Source: a virus
Virus record (IMG/VR): IMGVR_UViG_3300018432_000570
Location: 1 to 62,168 of that record
Length of the DNA stretch: 62,168 nucleotides
Direction: 5' to 3' (one strand)
Shown: positions 50,571 to 58,886 of the stretch, one piece after another
How the letters are laid out: every line of letters starts with the position of its first letter
Position numbering within the stretch: position 1 is the stretch's first letter
The notes under the pieces: model-generated
What the model was told of the DNA's origin: nothing
Databases searched by the model: none
The model's input: only the letters and a program-made list of their open reading frames with translations
Translations under genes and position numbers: made by a program

Positions 50571-50815
50571 ACGCGAGGGAGATCGCAGCGAGCCTCACGA
50601 AGGGCAGCAGGCGGGCCTTGCCGCATCTGGGCGAGGATTGGCGCTTCGTAGGCCGCCCACGCTGGCTTCATGATGGCGTTTATTCCCTCGGTTGGGCGAC
50701 CGACGCTTGCCACCGCCTTATCGAGGTCCGGTGGGACGAGCGAGGCAGCTTGGAAGCTCGTCTTCGCGCTCTCGGCCTCGAAGTTCGGACCATCCTTCAG
50801 GAGCAAAAACCATGA
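50567..50815 (+). CDS. Small early protein, function unknown
   Basis: 82 residues, ATGA overlap. REIAASLTKGSRRALPHLGE, then GWATDACHRLIEVRWDERGS. No domain recognised. Confidence 0.55.
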   Translation: MNAREIAASLTKGSRRALPHLGEDWRFVGRPRWLHDGVYSLGWATDACHRLIEVRWDERGSLEARLRALGLEVRTILQEQKP

Positions 50816-51084
50816 GCTGGACAAGCAACGGTAAAGCCGTGGCATCGAGGGGTCCGTCCCCGCTGATCCTGGTCGACCGGACGTGCGATCCGCAGCTTGC
50901 GCTAGTCGACGCGACAATCTCGGCGCTGCAGGCGTCCCGGCTGGACGCGTCTCGTGGCAATTTCAGGGTCAGTCGATCAGGCCAGGCTGCCATCAACGCG
51001 ATGTACGATCTCACCGAAGTTGACGAGCTCTACGAAGTCGCCCGGGGAATATCCTTTGAGATTGGGGAGGTGGAATCGCTATGA
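50812..51084 (+). CDS. Small early protein, function unknown
   Basis: 90 residues, ATGA overlap with its neighbour. LALVDATISALQASRLDASR and an acidic C-terminus. No domain recognised. Confidence 0.55.
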   Translation: MSWTSNGKAVASRGPSPLILVDRTCDPQLALVDATISALQASRLDASRGNFRVSRSGQAAINAMYDLTEVDELYEVARGISFEIGEVESL

Positions 51085-51326
51085 TCTCCCTCGCCAAGAG
51101 ATTGTCGCGGTACGTCGTTCGAGAGGACGATGGCACGATCAGCCTGACGGGGAGGCGGGCGCGGCAATTCCTCCCCAACTCCTCAAGGTTAGGCGATTGC
51201 CTTCGGCACCGTTCGGGCGTCCCTTCGGGACTGAGCCGCTTCGCGTCTCAGGCAAAGCCGCTCCTCACTATCGCGGGCGAACTCGCCTTCATCTCAGCCG
51301 TCGTGCTGGGGGCGGTGCTGATATGA
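51081..51326 (+). CDS. Small protein with C-terminal membrane helix
   Basis: 81 residues; ATGA overlap. A basic N-terminal half and a hydrophobic end (PLLTIAGELAFISAVVLGAV). A membrane-targeted early protein of unknown role. Confidence 0.5.
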   Translation: MISLAKRLSRYVVREDDGTISLTGRRARQFLPNSSRLGDCLRHRSGVPSGLSRFASQAKPLLTIAGELAFISAVVLGAVLI

Positions 51327-51559
51327 GTTGGTGCGCTGTTTGTGGCGGCGGCCCCGAGCGGGCCCAAGCTGATACTTTGGACGGTGACCTGCCTCGGTGC
51401 GGCGTCTGCCAAGGCGAAAATCGCGGCTTGCTAGACTGGAACCCTCGCACCCGGACGCGCCGCTTCGTGCGCCCCGACGGCAACGCGACGAACGCTCAGC
51501 GCGATCCCGAAGCTTGGACCGAGTGGGTCCGCATTTCAGAATCGTGGGGGCATCCATGA
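51323..51559 (+). CDS. Zinc-ribbon early protein
   Basis: 78 residues; ATGA overlap. Two Cys pairs, WCAVCGG and RCGVCQG, then LDWNPRTRTRRFVRPDG and WTEWVRISE. Probably binds zinc; function unknown. Confidence 0.6.
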   Translation: MSWCAVCGGGPERAQADTLDGDLPRCGVCQGENRGLLDWNPRTRTRRFVRPDGNATNAQRDPEAWTEWVRISESWGHP

Positions 51560-51687
51560 CCGCGCACACAAAGACTGTCGGCATAACCTGCCACGACTGT
51601 GGGCGGTTCGTGTCCTCCAGCTTTCTCGACCTCGCCACGCGCCAGCAACGCTGCTGGACCTGCCACCTGCAAGGAGTCTCCAAATGA
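51556..51687 (+). CDS. 43-residue zinc-finger protein
   Basis: ATGA overlap. ITCHDCGRFV and RCWTCHLQG give a CxxC...CxxC zinc site. Too short for confident function. Confidence 0.55.
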   Translation: MTAHTKTVGITCHDCGRFVSSSFLDLATRQQRCWTCHLQGVSK

Positions 51688-52403
51688 CCGTTCGCGAGCG
51701 CCTCGCCCGCTGGCTGGCACCCAACATCGCTCAGGACGCTGACGCCTACGGGTTTCTCCGCAATCAGCTTTCGGATGCCCAGCGCTGGCTGAGCGGGGAT
51801 TTTCCTGTCGTGGACGCCGTAATCCATTGGGCCGGGGTCCGAACCCGCAATCACTTTCGCGGCCTGTCCGATCAAGCATTCGCGCCGGTTCCTGGCATGC
51901 CGTGGATTAACGACATGCACGAATTTCGAACACACCTGCGCACCTTCCACGGCGCATTCTGGACGTGCAAGGCTCGCCTCCAGCCCAATGGACCCGACGA
52001 CCCGGCCGACTGCGATTGGCCCATCTGCGGCTGCGATCCGCACGCAGCGAAGGTTGTTGAGGCTCTGGAAGAGTCGGGCGCGCTTGGCGGGGACCGACAG
52101 GCTTCTGATCCCTCGCACATTCTCGACTATGAGCCGCATCTAGCCGAAGACCCATTCGGACCCGAGCGCTCCATTCGTTGGCTGGTTTACAACTATTACG
52201 GCGAGCATCTGCCGAGCGACGACAAGGCGCGTGCGGCTGCTGACCGATACGTAGCTGCGATTACCGCGCTGATCCGCGATAGCGGCAGGCTCCCGAAGGG
52301 CGAAGACCCGTCAGGGGCTGAGTGCGAAGCAAGCCAGAGCGGCCCGAAGGGCATCGCCCACCCTCCCCATCCTCAATCCCAGGACAAACCCAATGCCCTC
52401 TAG
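51684..52403 (+). CDS. Early protein, function unknown
   Basis: 239 residues; ATGA overlap. Contains FLRNQLSDAQRWLSGDF, a cysteine motif DWPICGCDPHAAKVVEALEE, and a Ser/Pro-rich end that covers a second copy of the GGCATCGCCCA repeat (52341-52363). No domain recognised. Confidence 0.58.
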   Translation: MTVRERLARWLAPNIAQDADAYGFLRNQLSDAQRWLSGDFPVVDAVIHWAGVRTRNHFRGLSDQAFAPVPGMPWINDMHEFRTHLRTFHGAFWTCKARLQPNGPDDPADCDWPICGCDPHAAKVVEALEESGALGGDRQASDPSHILDYEPHLAEDPFGPERSIRWLVYNYYGEHLPSDDKARAAADRYVAAITALIRDSGRLPKGEDPSGAECEASQSGPKGIAHPPHPQSQDKPNAL

Positions 52404-52590
52404 TGACCGGGTGTTCATGCCGTTCCTCGAGGCTGTCGATCAGCAGCAGGCGGCGCAGGATAGGCTGACTAGCTACTTCTCGGATGAAGCGGAAGCGGCT
52501 CGTCGTCAGCGCTTCGACGACCAGATGGCCGAGCTCAAGTGCATCCGCGAGGAGCTGGGCGTAATCCTCGGCGTGGCGGCAAAAGAATGA
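52393..52590 (+). CDS. Small coiled-coil early protein
   Basis: 65 residues starting inside the previous gene's end. AVDQQQAAQDRLTSYFSDEA and AELKCIREELGVILG suggest a helical dimer. Function unknown. Confidence 0.55.
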   Translation: MPSSDRVFMPFLEAVDQQQAAQDRLTSYFSDEAEAARRQRFDDQMAELKCIREELGVILGVAAKE

Positions 52591-52844
52591 CCCAGGATCT
52601 CGGCAATCCTCCCGAGCTGCGGCGGCCGATGATGGTCCAGTCGTCTCACCAGACTGCACTGGAAGCCAGCATGATCGAGCAGCTTACTGACGACGTTACG
52701 CACATCGTCCAACGGGTTCCCTTTGTGGAATGCGCGCCGGCCAGGCTCTGGTCGATCGGACTTCTCTCCGAGCTGGAGGACGCCTCGGCCAAGCTCGCCG
52801 CGAAGGTCGCCAAGCTCAAAGAGGCGCAAGGTGCGGATCGATGA
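52587..52844 (+). CDS. Small helical early protein
   Basis: 85 residues, ATGA overlap. MIEQLTDDVTHIVQRVPFVE then a coiled C-terminus (DASAKLAAKVAKLKEA). Function unknown. Confidence 0.55.
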   Translation: MTQDLGNPPELRRPMMVQSSHQTALEASMIEQLTDDVTHIVQRVPFVECAPARLWSIGLLSELEDASAKLAAKVAKLKEAQGADR

Positions 52845-53112
52845 GCCAGCAGAGGGATATTTCCAGATGCGGCTTCGGGCGAAAGGCCCGTGGATCCCGG
52901 TTCGCGTCTGGCTCGAGGACGGCGAGCGCGACCCGGAAACTTGGGAATTGCTCTCTGACCAGCGCTGGAAAGGGGAATGGGCGCCGCGAACGGACTCACC
53001 TCGCTTCTTTTCACTGGACCCCATGCGCTTCCTCAATCGGCTTCACCCCATCTCAAAGGACGATTTCCGATGGCTGCTGATACTCAGGACTATGCGTTCC
53101 CACCCAAGATAG
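52831..53112 (+). CDS. Early protein, function unknown
   Basis: 93 residues from GTG 52831, inside the previous gene's end. GPWIPVRVWLEDGERDPETW then LLSDQRWKGEW is a compact beta/Trp-rich fold often seen beside ERF genes. An ATG at 52841 in another frame gives a low-complexity product and was not chosen. Its end overlaps the ERF start by 43 bases. Confidence 0.6.
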   Translation: MRIDEPAEGYFQMRLRAKGPWIPVRVWLEDGERDPETWELLSDQRWKGEWAPRTDSPRFFSLDPMRFLNRLHPISKDDFRWLLILRTMRSHPR

Positions 53113-53741
53113 CGGGCGCCGTCGTCAAGGTAATGGCTGAGCTTCGCACACTTGCGAAGGACCATACCCGCAACGACTCTGGAGCGCGATACGACTTCGC
53201 CTCCATTGACGACTTTTTGAAGCATGTTCGCGGGCCAATGGCCGACGCCGGACTCTTCATCATCCCTGGCGAAGCGCGTGATGCCGAGACACAGGAGGTT
53301 ACCAAAAAAGATGGCAAGTCCACGGTCATGTGGAACGCGCGCTTCGCTTTCACTCTTGTCCATGCGGACGGCGAATCCTACGGGCCGATTTACAAGGGCG
53401 TCAGCGTCCTAGCAACCGGCGCACAGTCGGCCGGGTCGGCGCAGTCCTATGCGCTCAAACAGTTCCTTCGCGGGCTGTTTCTGATCCCGACCGGCGACGA
53501 CGACGACCCAGACAAGGCAGGGGTCGAGATCGCCAGCAAGGGCGAACATCAGACCGACCTCCAGAAGCTGGCCGGCGCGATCCGCAAGCGCATACGCGAT
53601 GCTAGCGACCTCGCCGAATTGGGCCTGCGCTGGAGCGACAGCGAACTCGACCTGGAGCTGATCAAGGGCGCGTCGGAAACCGCCTTCGAGTTCCTTCGGA
53701 AGGAATACGACAATCGCAAACGCGAATTGGAGGACGCATAA
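53070..53741 (+). CDS. erf: ERF-family single-strand annealing recombinase
   Basis: 223 residues from ATG 53070. KIAGAVVKVMAELRTLAKD, SGARYDFASIDDFLKHVRGP, then a core ending QSAGSAQSYALKQFLRGLFL, the ERF signature, and a charged C-terminus. Known: anneals complementary strands during phage recombination. It is followed by SSB in a TAATG junction. Confidence 0.88.
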   Translation: MAADTQDYAFPPKIAGAVVKVMAELRTLAKDHTRNDSGARYDFASIDDFLKHVRGPMADAGLFIIPGEARDAETQEVTKKDGKSTVMWNARFAFTLVHADGESYGPIYKGVSVLATGAQSAGSAQSYALKQFLRGLFLIPTGDDDDPDKAGVEIASKGEHQTDLQKLAGAIRKRIRDASDLAELGLRWSDSELDLELIKGASETAFEFLRKEYDNRKRELEDA

Positions 53742-54184
53742 TGTCGGGGCTTAATAAATGCTGCTTCATCGGCAACCTGGGCGATGACCCGGAAAGCCGA
53801 TCGCTGAACAACGGCGGCGAGGTCGTGAACCTTCGCCTGGCCGTTTCAGAATCGTGGAAAGACAAGGACGGCAATCGGCAAGAGCGCACGGAATGGGTCC
53901 GCGTCACGATTTTCAACGAAGGCCTTGGCAAGGTAGCCAAGAGCTACCTGCGCAAAGGCTCCAAGGTCTATTTGGAAGGGCAACTCCAAACCCGCAAATG
54001 GACCGACCAGTCCGGCGCCGACCGCTATTCGACCGAGGTTGTGCTTCAGCGCTTCCGCGGCGAGCTGGTGTTGCTGGATAGCGCTAAATCCGGCGGCGCC
54101 GAGAATCAATCCCACGAGCCCGGGAACGGCGGAAATCCGCACTTTTCGGGCGGCGCCGACCTCGATGACGACGTGTCGTTCTGA
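53741..54184 (+). CDS. ssb: Single-stranded DNA-binding protein
   Basis: 147 residues. NKCCFIGNLGDDPESRSLNN, NLRLAVSESWKDKDGNRQER, TEWVRVTIFNEGLGKVAKSY, then KGSKVYLEGQLQTRKWTDQS is the OB fold of bacterial SSBs. The tail ends in LDDDVSF, an acidic tip like the partner-binding DDDIPF of host SSB. Confidence 0.93.
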   Translation: MSGLNKCCFIGNLGDDPESRSLNNGGEVVNLRLAVSESWKDKDGNRQERTEWVRVTIFNEGLGKVAKSYLRKGSKVYLEGQLQTRKWTDQSGADRYSTEVVLQRFRGELVLLDSAKSGGAENQSHEPGNGGNPHFSGGADLDDDVSF

Positions 54185-54528
54185 TGCTCCCCCAGCGCCG
54201 CCATAAGAACAGCGAGAGGGTCCGCGAGACCCGCGAATGTCCGAGCCATCGCAAGTGGGTCAGGGGCTTTGCGTGCAGCATGTGTGGGCACGCCGGCACC
54301 GAGGCGAACCCGATCATCGCCGCGCATGTCCGGCTCGGTACGTTGGGCGGGGCCGGGCTGAAGCCGTCGGACCGCTGGGTCGTAAGCCTCTGCGACGAAT
54401 GCCACACGGCTCAGCACCGGATGGGCGAGAAAAGCTTCTGGCTCCTCAAGGGCATCAGTCCTCAGATCCTTGCCGAGGAGTTTGCCCGCAAGTCGCCCCA
54501 CTGGCCGAAGCTAAGGGCGATGTCGTAA
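54184..54528 (+). CDS. HNH-like recombination nuclease (DUF968-like)
   Basis: 114 residues. FACSMCGHAGTEANPIIAAH, GAGLKPSDRWVVSLCDECHT, AQHRMGEKSFWLL. Zinc Cys pairs and the CHTAQH motif fit the phage HNH proteins found beside SSB and NinB genes. Start shares one base with the SSB stop. Confidence 0.78.
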   Translation: MLPQRRHKNSERVRETRECPSHRKWVRGFACSMCGHAGTEANPIIAAHVRLGTLGGAGLKPSDRWVVSLCDECHTAQHRMGEKSFWLLKGISPQILAEEFARKSPHWPKLRAMS

Positions 54529-54953
54529 TGGCTGACTCCCCGCCCCTCCTGTTCCAGAAGCGCCTTGGCGGCCTGTTCCCGGCGAACCCTGCGGCCGAGC
54601 AAGCCATGGCCGCGGTCGACGGACGGGTCCGCGTCGAGATCAAGTCGATGCGCGGCAATGCCAAGCGGAACGCGCTCTACTGGTCCTGCCTCTCGGTAGC
54701 CGTCCCCATGCTGGACGAGAAGGCCCCCGGGCTGACGGTGGATCTGCTCCACAAGGTTCTGAAGGACCGCGCCGGCCTGGTGCGCGTGATCGAACTGCCG
54801 AGCGGCGAGAAGGTCAAGGATTACGAGTCCATCAGCTTCGCCAAGATGACGGAGCCTGAGCGTGCGGGATTCATCGACTTCGGGTTGAAGACTGTCTCGT
54901 CGTGGCTGGGGGTTCCGGTGGAAGATTTGCTCAAGGAAGGTGACGCGGCATGA
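54528..54953 (+). CDS. NinB/DUF1367-like recombination protein
   Basis: 141 residues, TAATG junction. RVEIKSMRGNAKRNALYWSC, then TVDLLHKVLKDRAGLVRVIE and a helical C-terminus with GLKTVSSWLGVPVEDLLKEG. This matches the K-R-x-QN-YW...LH..LK pattern of NinB-type proteins, which aid annealing recombination. Confidence 0.7.
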   Translation: MADSPPLLFQKRLGGLFPANPAAEQAMAAVDGRVRVEIKSMRGNAKRNALYWSCLSVAVPMLDEKAPGLTVDLLHKVLKDRAGLVRVIELPSGEKVKDYESISFAKMTEPERAGFIDFGLKTVSSWLGVPVEDLLKEGDAA

Positions 54954-55063
54954 AGCTCGCATACGGCATTCCCTGTGCCTGGTGGAGTCCGAAAGGATTG
55001 GACGGCGATGTCGATGCATCCCTCAATCGCCCTGTATCTTCTTGGCCCCTATGTCGCGCCTGA
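54950..55063 (+). CDS. Possible 37-residue early protein
   Basis: ATG overlaps the previous stop (ATGA). Begins MKLAYGIPCAWWSPKGLDGD. Its last 56 bases overlap the next gene in another frame. Weak support. Confidence 0.35.
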   Translation: MKLAYGIPCAWWSPKGLDGDVDASLNRPVSSWPLCRA

Positions 55064-55241
55064 GCCTCTGGGCGAGCCTTCCGAGTGTGTTGCTTGGTAC
55101 GACCGGTTCCGCCGTTGGCGCCTCATCCTCGCCCACTATCCCAACGGCCGCTCTGCCACGGTTCGCATCGACGCCAACAGGAATTGGAAAACCACCGTCG
55201 GGGATGTGACCGAACTTAAGAGGGAAGGACAAGATCAATGA
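55008..55241 (+). CDS. Small early protein, function unknown
   Basis: 77 residues from ATG 55008. Aromatic and proline-rich start (PSIALYLLGPYVAPEPLG), then WYDRFRRWRLILAHYPNGRS. Overlaps the next start (ATGA). No domain recognised. Confidence 0.55.
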   Translation: MSMHPSIALYLLGPYVAPEPLGEPSECVAWYDRFRRWRLILAHYPNGRSATVRIDANRNWKTTVGDVTELKREGQDQ

Positions 55242-55555
55242 ACGCCACGACGCATCAGGTCTGTGTCGCCAAGGGCTGCGGAAAGGGACTTGCAGTCGTC
55301 TATTCCGACGGCTGGGGACTGTGCCTTGACCACCTTAACCTCTTCCCGGAAGGCGCCAGCCTCACGTGGGAATCTTCGACGTCCGGGGGCCTAGCGGCCG
55401 GGACCTCCGTGTGGAACCGCAACGCGCTGGGAATTCGGACCACCCTGGTTGCTCACTTTGGCTTCGGCGAGGAGGCCAAGGCTCGAGCTTCACACCTCGT
55501 GTCCAACCACAATGAGATCATTCGGCGCCTCTTTGCGGAAGGCGATTTACAGTGA
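55238..55555 (+). CDS. Early protein with N-terminal Cys/His cluster
   Basis: 105 residues. VCVAKGCGKGLAVVYSDGWG then LCLDHLNLFPEGA may bind a metal (Cys, Cys, Cys, His). Function unknown; 4-base overlaps at both ends. Confidence 0.58.
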   Translation: MNATTHQVCVAKGCGKGLAVVYSDGWGLCLDHLNLFPEGASLTWESSTSGGLAAGTSVWNRNALGIRTTLVAHFGFGEEAKARASHLVSNHNEIIRRLFAEGDLQ

Positions 55556-56295
55556 CCCGCGATAGCAACAGCGACCCGCAGGGCGAAGACCGGAACGGGC
55601 TGAGTGGCGAAGCCATCGCAGAGCGGCCTGCCGAAGAGCAGGCATCGCCCAACCCCGAGTCTATCCACCCTTCTACTAAAGGAGAGATAGAGCGGGTCGT
55701 GCGGATCATTCGTCGCGAGCTGGACGGCCCTGCGCTTCAGTCCTCAGCAATCCGCTCGGCTGCCGAAAAGATTGTTTCTGCCCTCCAGTCCCCACCCCCT
55801 ATCCAGGATGAGCGACTGGAACTGCGATTATTGATGTCCGAGCAATTCGGGGTCGCAGCTGAGGAAGAAATTGAGCGACTGAGGAAGGCGCTGGAGCAGC
55901 TTGTCGATTGTGAGCCGGAAGCCGAGCACGCAAGCGAGCCGCTGTCGCAAGCCGACCTTGCAGTGATCGATGCATACTCCGCCCTCTCCCCCACCCCTGT
56001 AGCTGCCCCCACTGATGGCAGCACTGATGGCACCTCTATAGCTGTATCCGATAAGCGGATCCCGTTGACGCCTGGTGGCATACCAGAGGGCGAGTTCGAG
56101 CGTCGGGCGGAAGTTCGAGCCGACGCCCGGGCTGCATCCGATAAGCCGGAAGGGGAAGCGCTGGGACGACGACTGACGTCCCATTACGAACATCTGCGAA
56201 CCTGGGCAATCCCGCTCCACATCCTTCGCGATATCGAGTCGGCAGGTAAGTTCCTCGCCTCTCTCCCCACCGATAAGACGGGAGGCGGGGAATGA
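55552..56295 (+). CDS. Acidic helical early protein
   Basis: 247 residues from GTG (GTGA overlap). A disordered start that holds a third copy of the GGCATCGCCCA repeat (near 55640), then helices (EIERVVRIIRRELDGPALQS; EEEIERLRKALEQLVD). The C-terminal part (RTWAIPLHILRDIESAGKFL) may be a small folded unit. Function unknown. Confidence 0.55.
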   Translation: MTRDSNSDPQGEDRNGLSGEAIAERPAEEQASPNPESIHPSTKGEIERVVRIIRRELDGPALQSSAIRSAAEKIVSALQSPPPIQDERLELRLLMSEQFGVAAEEEIERLRKALEQLVDCEPEAEHASEPLSQADLAVIDAYSALSPTPVAAPTDGSTDGTSIAVSDKRIPLTPGGIPEGEFERRAEVRADARAASDKPEGEALGRRLTSHYEHLRTWAIPLHILRDIESAGKFLASLPTDKTGGGE

Positions 56296-56432
56296 GCAAG
56301 CTCGACCCTTTGCGCGGTTATAAGGCCGCCCTCCCGCATCTACGCGCCGCCAGAGCAGCCTATCGCGCCGCCATGGGCCTCCCTCCTGAGCAGCCGCAGC
56401 CCTCCCGCGAGGATTCGTCCAATGTCAGATGA
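56292..56432 (+). CDS. 46-residue basic early protein
   Basis: ATGA overlap with the previous stop; ends 11 bases inside the next gene. DPLRGYKAALPHLRAARAAY then PPEQPQPSRED. Function unknown. Confidence 0.5.
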   Translation: MSKLDPLRGYKAALPHLRAARAAYRAAMGLPPEQPQPSREDSSNVR

Positions 56433-57450
56433 GAACGAACTGCTGGCGTGTCCGATCTGCGGAAAGCAGCCCAACCTGACTGAGCGCGGTTCGGCGGGAT
56501 ATTCCTGTCACGGAGCCGAGCCGCCGCATCGGGTGTGGTCGTACGGCGCGACTGAACCCGAAGCTCGCGCTGCATGGAACACCCGCCCCACCCCGGCTCT
56601 ACCGGAGGAGCGGGAGAAGCTGGTCGAGAACCTTCGGAGCTTTGAAGCCGTCATCCGTTCCGAGGTGGCGCAGGATCGGGAGAACGGGTGGAATGCCTCG
56701 GCCGATATGCGCGAACGTCGAGCGGACGAACTGGCCGCGACAATCACCTACATCCAAATCGCTCCTGTCCCCATCGCTTCTCTACCGGACGAAGCGAGAC
56801 AGGCGTTGGGCTATTTCATGCGGGCCTATGAGGGGATCGCCGCCGACAGCTTCGATGGGATCGAGGAGCGCTATTCCCTGCTGTTGCAGGAAGGCTCGAA
56901 CCGAGCCCAACGTGTCCTGGGCGATGACGCGCCGCGCCTGTCTGACCCTCTACCGGACGAAGAGGCGGTAGAGCTTGTCCGGCGCAACATTGAGGCACTG
57001 CTGATCGCAAAGGCGGCGAGGCGGGATTCGCCTGATTACGAGGCCGACCTGCGACAGTGCGCCGAGCATGTCGTTCGCCTCGCCTCCATCCCCTCCACGG
57101 AAGGGCTGAGGGAAGCGCTGGAGAATTTGGTCGCAGCGGTCGAAAGCCGCGCCGGCTCAGGCTCACCAGACGAGCCGACCATGACCCAACGGCTGATTGA
57201 GGCAAAGGCCGCCCTCCGCGCTTCACCCAAGGGGATGACGGATCCAACTGTTACGGAAAATGTAAAGGTTGCCCCTGGCTATGTCGCCGTACCGATAGAG
57301 CCGAAGCCTGAAATGCTCGCGGCTTGGTATCGGCAGAAGAATACCGGATCGCAGGAGCCAGGTGTGTACGGGCCCGACTGCAGCGATGTCGATGCCTACC
57401 GCGCCATGCTCGCCGCCTCTCCTTATCCTTCTGGGGGGATAGACCGGTGA
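56422..57450 (+). CDS. Lar-like zinc-ribbon domain fused to a long C-terminus
   Basis: 342 residues. Residues 8-55 carry LLACPICGKQPNLTERGSAG, SCHGAEPPH and EARAAWNTRP, the Lar pattern. The remainder is helical with three PLPDEE/SLPDEA-type repeats (LYRT-region DNA cctctaccggacgaa recurs at 56782 and 56951) and a C-terminal KVAPGYVAVPIEPKPEMLAA block seen in other phage early proteins. Role unknown; Lar domains suggest modulation of restriction. Confidence 0.65.
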   Translation: MSDENELLACPICGKQPNLTERGSAGYSCHGAEPPHRVWSYGATEPEARAAWNTRPTPALPEEREKLVENLRSFEAVIRSEVAQDRENGWNASADMRERRADELAATITYIQIAPVPIASLPDEARQALGYFMRAYEGIAADSFDGIEERYSLLLQEGSNRAQRVLGDDAPRLSDPLPDEEAVELVRRNIEALLIAKAARRDSPDYEADLRQCAEHVVRLASIPSTEGLREALENLVAAVESRAGSGSPDEPTMTQRLIEAKAALRASPKGMTDPTVTENVKVAPGYVAVPIEPKPEMLAAWYRQKNTGSQEPGVYGPDCSDVDAYRAMLAASPYPSGGIDR

Positions 57451-57539
57451 GGTTTGACGCTTATCGCGCTCTCGCCCTTCGGGCCGAGCCGCTGTGCGTC
57501 TCGTCGCTTCGCGCTTCGATCACGGCGAGGGGGGACTGA
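57447..57539 (+). CDS. Possible 30-residue early protein
   Basis: GTG overlapping the previous stop (GTGA). Product starts MRFDAYRALALRAEPLCVSS. Weak support beyond the junction. Confidence 0.35.
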   Translation: MRFDAYRALALRAEPLCVSSLRASITARGD

Positions 57540-57540
57540 C

Positions 57541-57942
57541 ATGGGCGCCGAACTGCCCCTCACCGCCCGGCACTGGTTCAGGCAAAGCGAGCTTGGTAAG
57601 GGCATCCGTCTGGACGGCGACCAGCTCGACCTCCTCAATGCCATCGGCGTCGGGGAGATCATCGCCACGGCCCTCGCTCAACACCAGAGGAACCAATGCC
57701 AGCAACGCGCCGCCCGAAGCCGCTCTACCAGCGGGGAGAATTCCGGCTCTACAAAGGGCGTGGGGGCCTCGAAGTCGTCTGGTACGACCAGCGGCGAAAG
57801 CGGGAGCGAAGCAGCAGCGCGGGCACGTCGGACGAGAGGAAGGGGCGGATTGCGCTCGATAACCTCTACGTCGAAACTCACGGCGGCGTCCCGGTCTGTC
57901 CCGAGTGCGGACGGGCCCGAGACCAAAGCGGCGAACTCGTAA
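57541..57942 (+). CDS. Early protein whose 3' half overlaps the integrase gene
   Basis: 133 residues. A strong GAGGGGGG precedes ATG 57541. The first 55 residues (LTARHWFRQSELGKGIRLDG; DLLNAIGVGEIIATALAQHQ) look like a real small helical phage protein. The rest is Ser/Gly/Arg-rich and lies over the integrase N-terminus in another frame (247 bases). Place next to int would suit an excisionase, but no such motif is visible. Confidence 0.55.
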   Translation: MGAELPLTARHWFRQSELGKGIRLDGDQLDLLNAIGVGEIIATALAQHQRNQCQQRAARSRSTSGENSGSTKGVGASKSSGTTSGESGSEAAARARRTRGRGGLRSITSTSKLTAASRSVPSADGPETKAANS

Positions 57943-58871
57943 CCGTGCTGGTCGCCAATTACCTCGAAACGAAGCCGGCCGGCGATGCGGTCCACCCTCG
58001 CCTGGCGCACATCCTGGACTTCCAGGAGGCGACCGGTCGGGTGGAAGATCGCTGCGATGTTGTCGATTCGAAGTGGGCGGGGGATTTTCGGGCATGGCTA
58101 GCGGGCAAAGGCGATCGGAGCCGGGCCCCAGGCACGATCGAGAATAGCCTGATCCAACTCGCCGCGGCCTTTCGTGCCGGCGGTGTCGCTCCCGCCTTCA
58201 CCACCATTCCAACCATCGAGTTGAACCGGACACCGCAGTACCGGGCCGATGTCCCGACGTTGGCGGCGATGTTCAAATATGCGCTCGAGCCCGACTTGAA
58301 GCGCGACAACCTGCTTCGGTTCCTTCGCGCCAGCGTGGCGACGTGGGGCCGGCCGGACGCCGTCTACGACATCAGCACGGAGCGCAAGCGGGCTCAGTGG
58401 CATCCCCGGGCAAGCGTCCTGTCCCTGAACCCGGCTGGGCGCCGCCAGACGCGCAAGCGCCGGGCAACAGTGCCGATCGCCAAGCAGTTCGCGCCGCACC
58501 TGAACGAGGTCTCAGGCTTCTACGTGCCGGTGTCGAGCGTGAAGCGCGCTTGGCAATCCATGGCGAAGGAGTTGAAGCTTCCGGATGAAGGCGAGGCCGG
58601 CACGAAGCTGGTCCGTCGATCGATGATGACGCTCGCTCGCAAGCGTTTGGGCGAAGAGCATTGGATCCAGGGTCGGATGATGGCGGGACACGTCCCGGTC
58701 AACGTGAGCGACCTCTACGCCTTGTTCGATCCGGCCAATCTCGGGCGCGCTTTGGCGGTCACGGAAGCAATAATTGAAGAGATCGAATCACTCGCGCCAG
58801 GAGCGTTTTACCGCGACTTTACCGCGCAGGGTGGTAATGTGTCCCCTATCGCGAGGGCAAAAAATGCATAG
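57696..58871 (+). CDS. int: Tyrosine-family integrase
   Basis: 391 residues; GAGGAA lies 5 bases before the ATG. N-terminal arm-binding type region with a Cys pair (VCPECGRA), a core-binding helical part (RLAHILDFQEATGRVEDRCD), and a divergent catalytic domain: RRSMMTLARKRLGEEHWIQG, then MMAGHVPVNVSDLYALFDP with conserved His and the likely nucleophile Tyr. The gene ends 16 bases before attR. Its 3' end contains the right pair of candidate arm sites. Catalyses integration at tRNA-Val. Confidence 0.9.
   Translation: MPATRRPKPLYQRGEFRLYKGRGGLEVVWYDQRRKRERSSSAGTSDERKGRIALDNLYVETHGGVPVCPECGRARDQSGELVTVLVANYLETKPAGDAVHPRLAHILDFQEATGRVEDRCDVVDSKWAGDFRAWLAGKGDRSRAPGTIENSLIQLAAAFRAGGVAPAFTTIPTIELNRTPQYRADVPTLAAMFKYALEPDLKRDNLLRFLRASVATWGRPDAVYDISTERKRAQWHPRASVLSLNPAGRRQTRKRRATVPIAKQFAPHLNEVSGFYVPVSSVKRAWQSMAKELKLPDEGEAGTKLVRRSMMTLARKRLGEEHWIQGRMMAGHVPVNVSDLYALFDPANLGRALAVTEAIIEEIESLAPGAFYRDFTAQGGNVSPIARAKNA
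58807..58827 (+). repeat. Paired direct repeats, candidate integrase arm sites (right)
   Basis: TTTACCGCGA (58807-58816) and TTTACCGCGC (58818-58827), 11-bp period, inside the last codons of int. They mirror the pair at 13318-13338. Confidence 0.6.
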
Positions 58872-58886
58872 TTCTCAAGGAGAAAA

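Noticed and set aside
52841-53080. ATG-initiated frame with an ATGA junction after the 85-residue gene
   Set aside because: Its product is Ser/Arg/Gly-rich with no structure, whereas the GTG 52831 frame gives a well-formed protein.
13361-58871. Transposable (Mu-like) phage identity
   Set aside because: Head genes are Mu-like, but there are no MuA/MuB transposase genes, and a tyrosine integrase with tRNA attachment sites is present.
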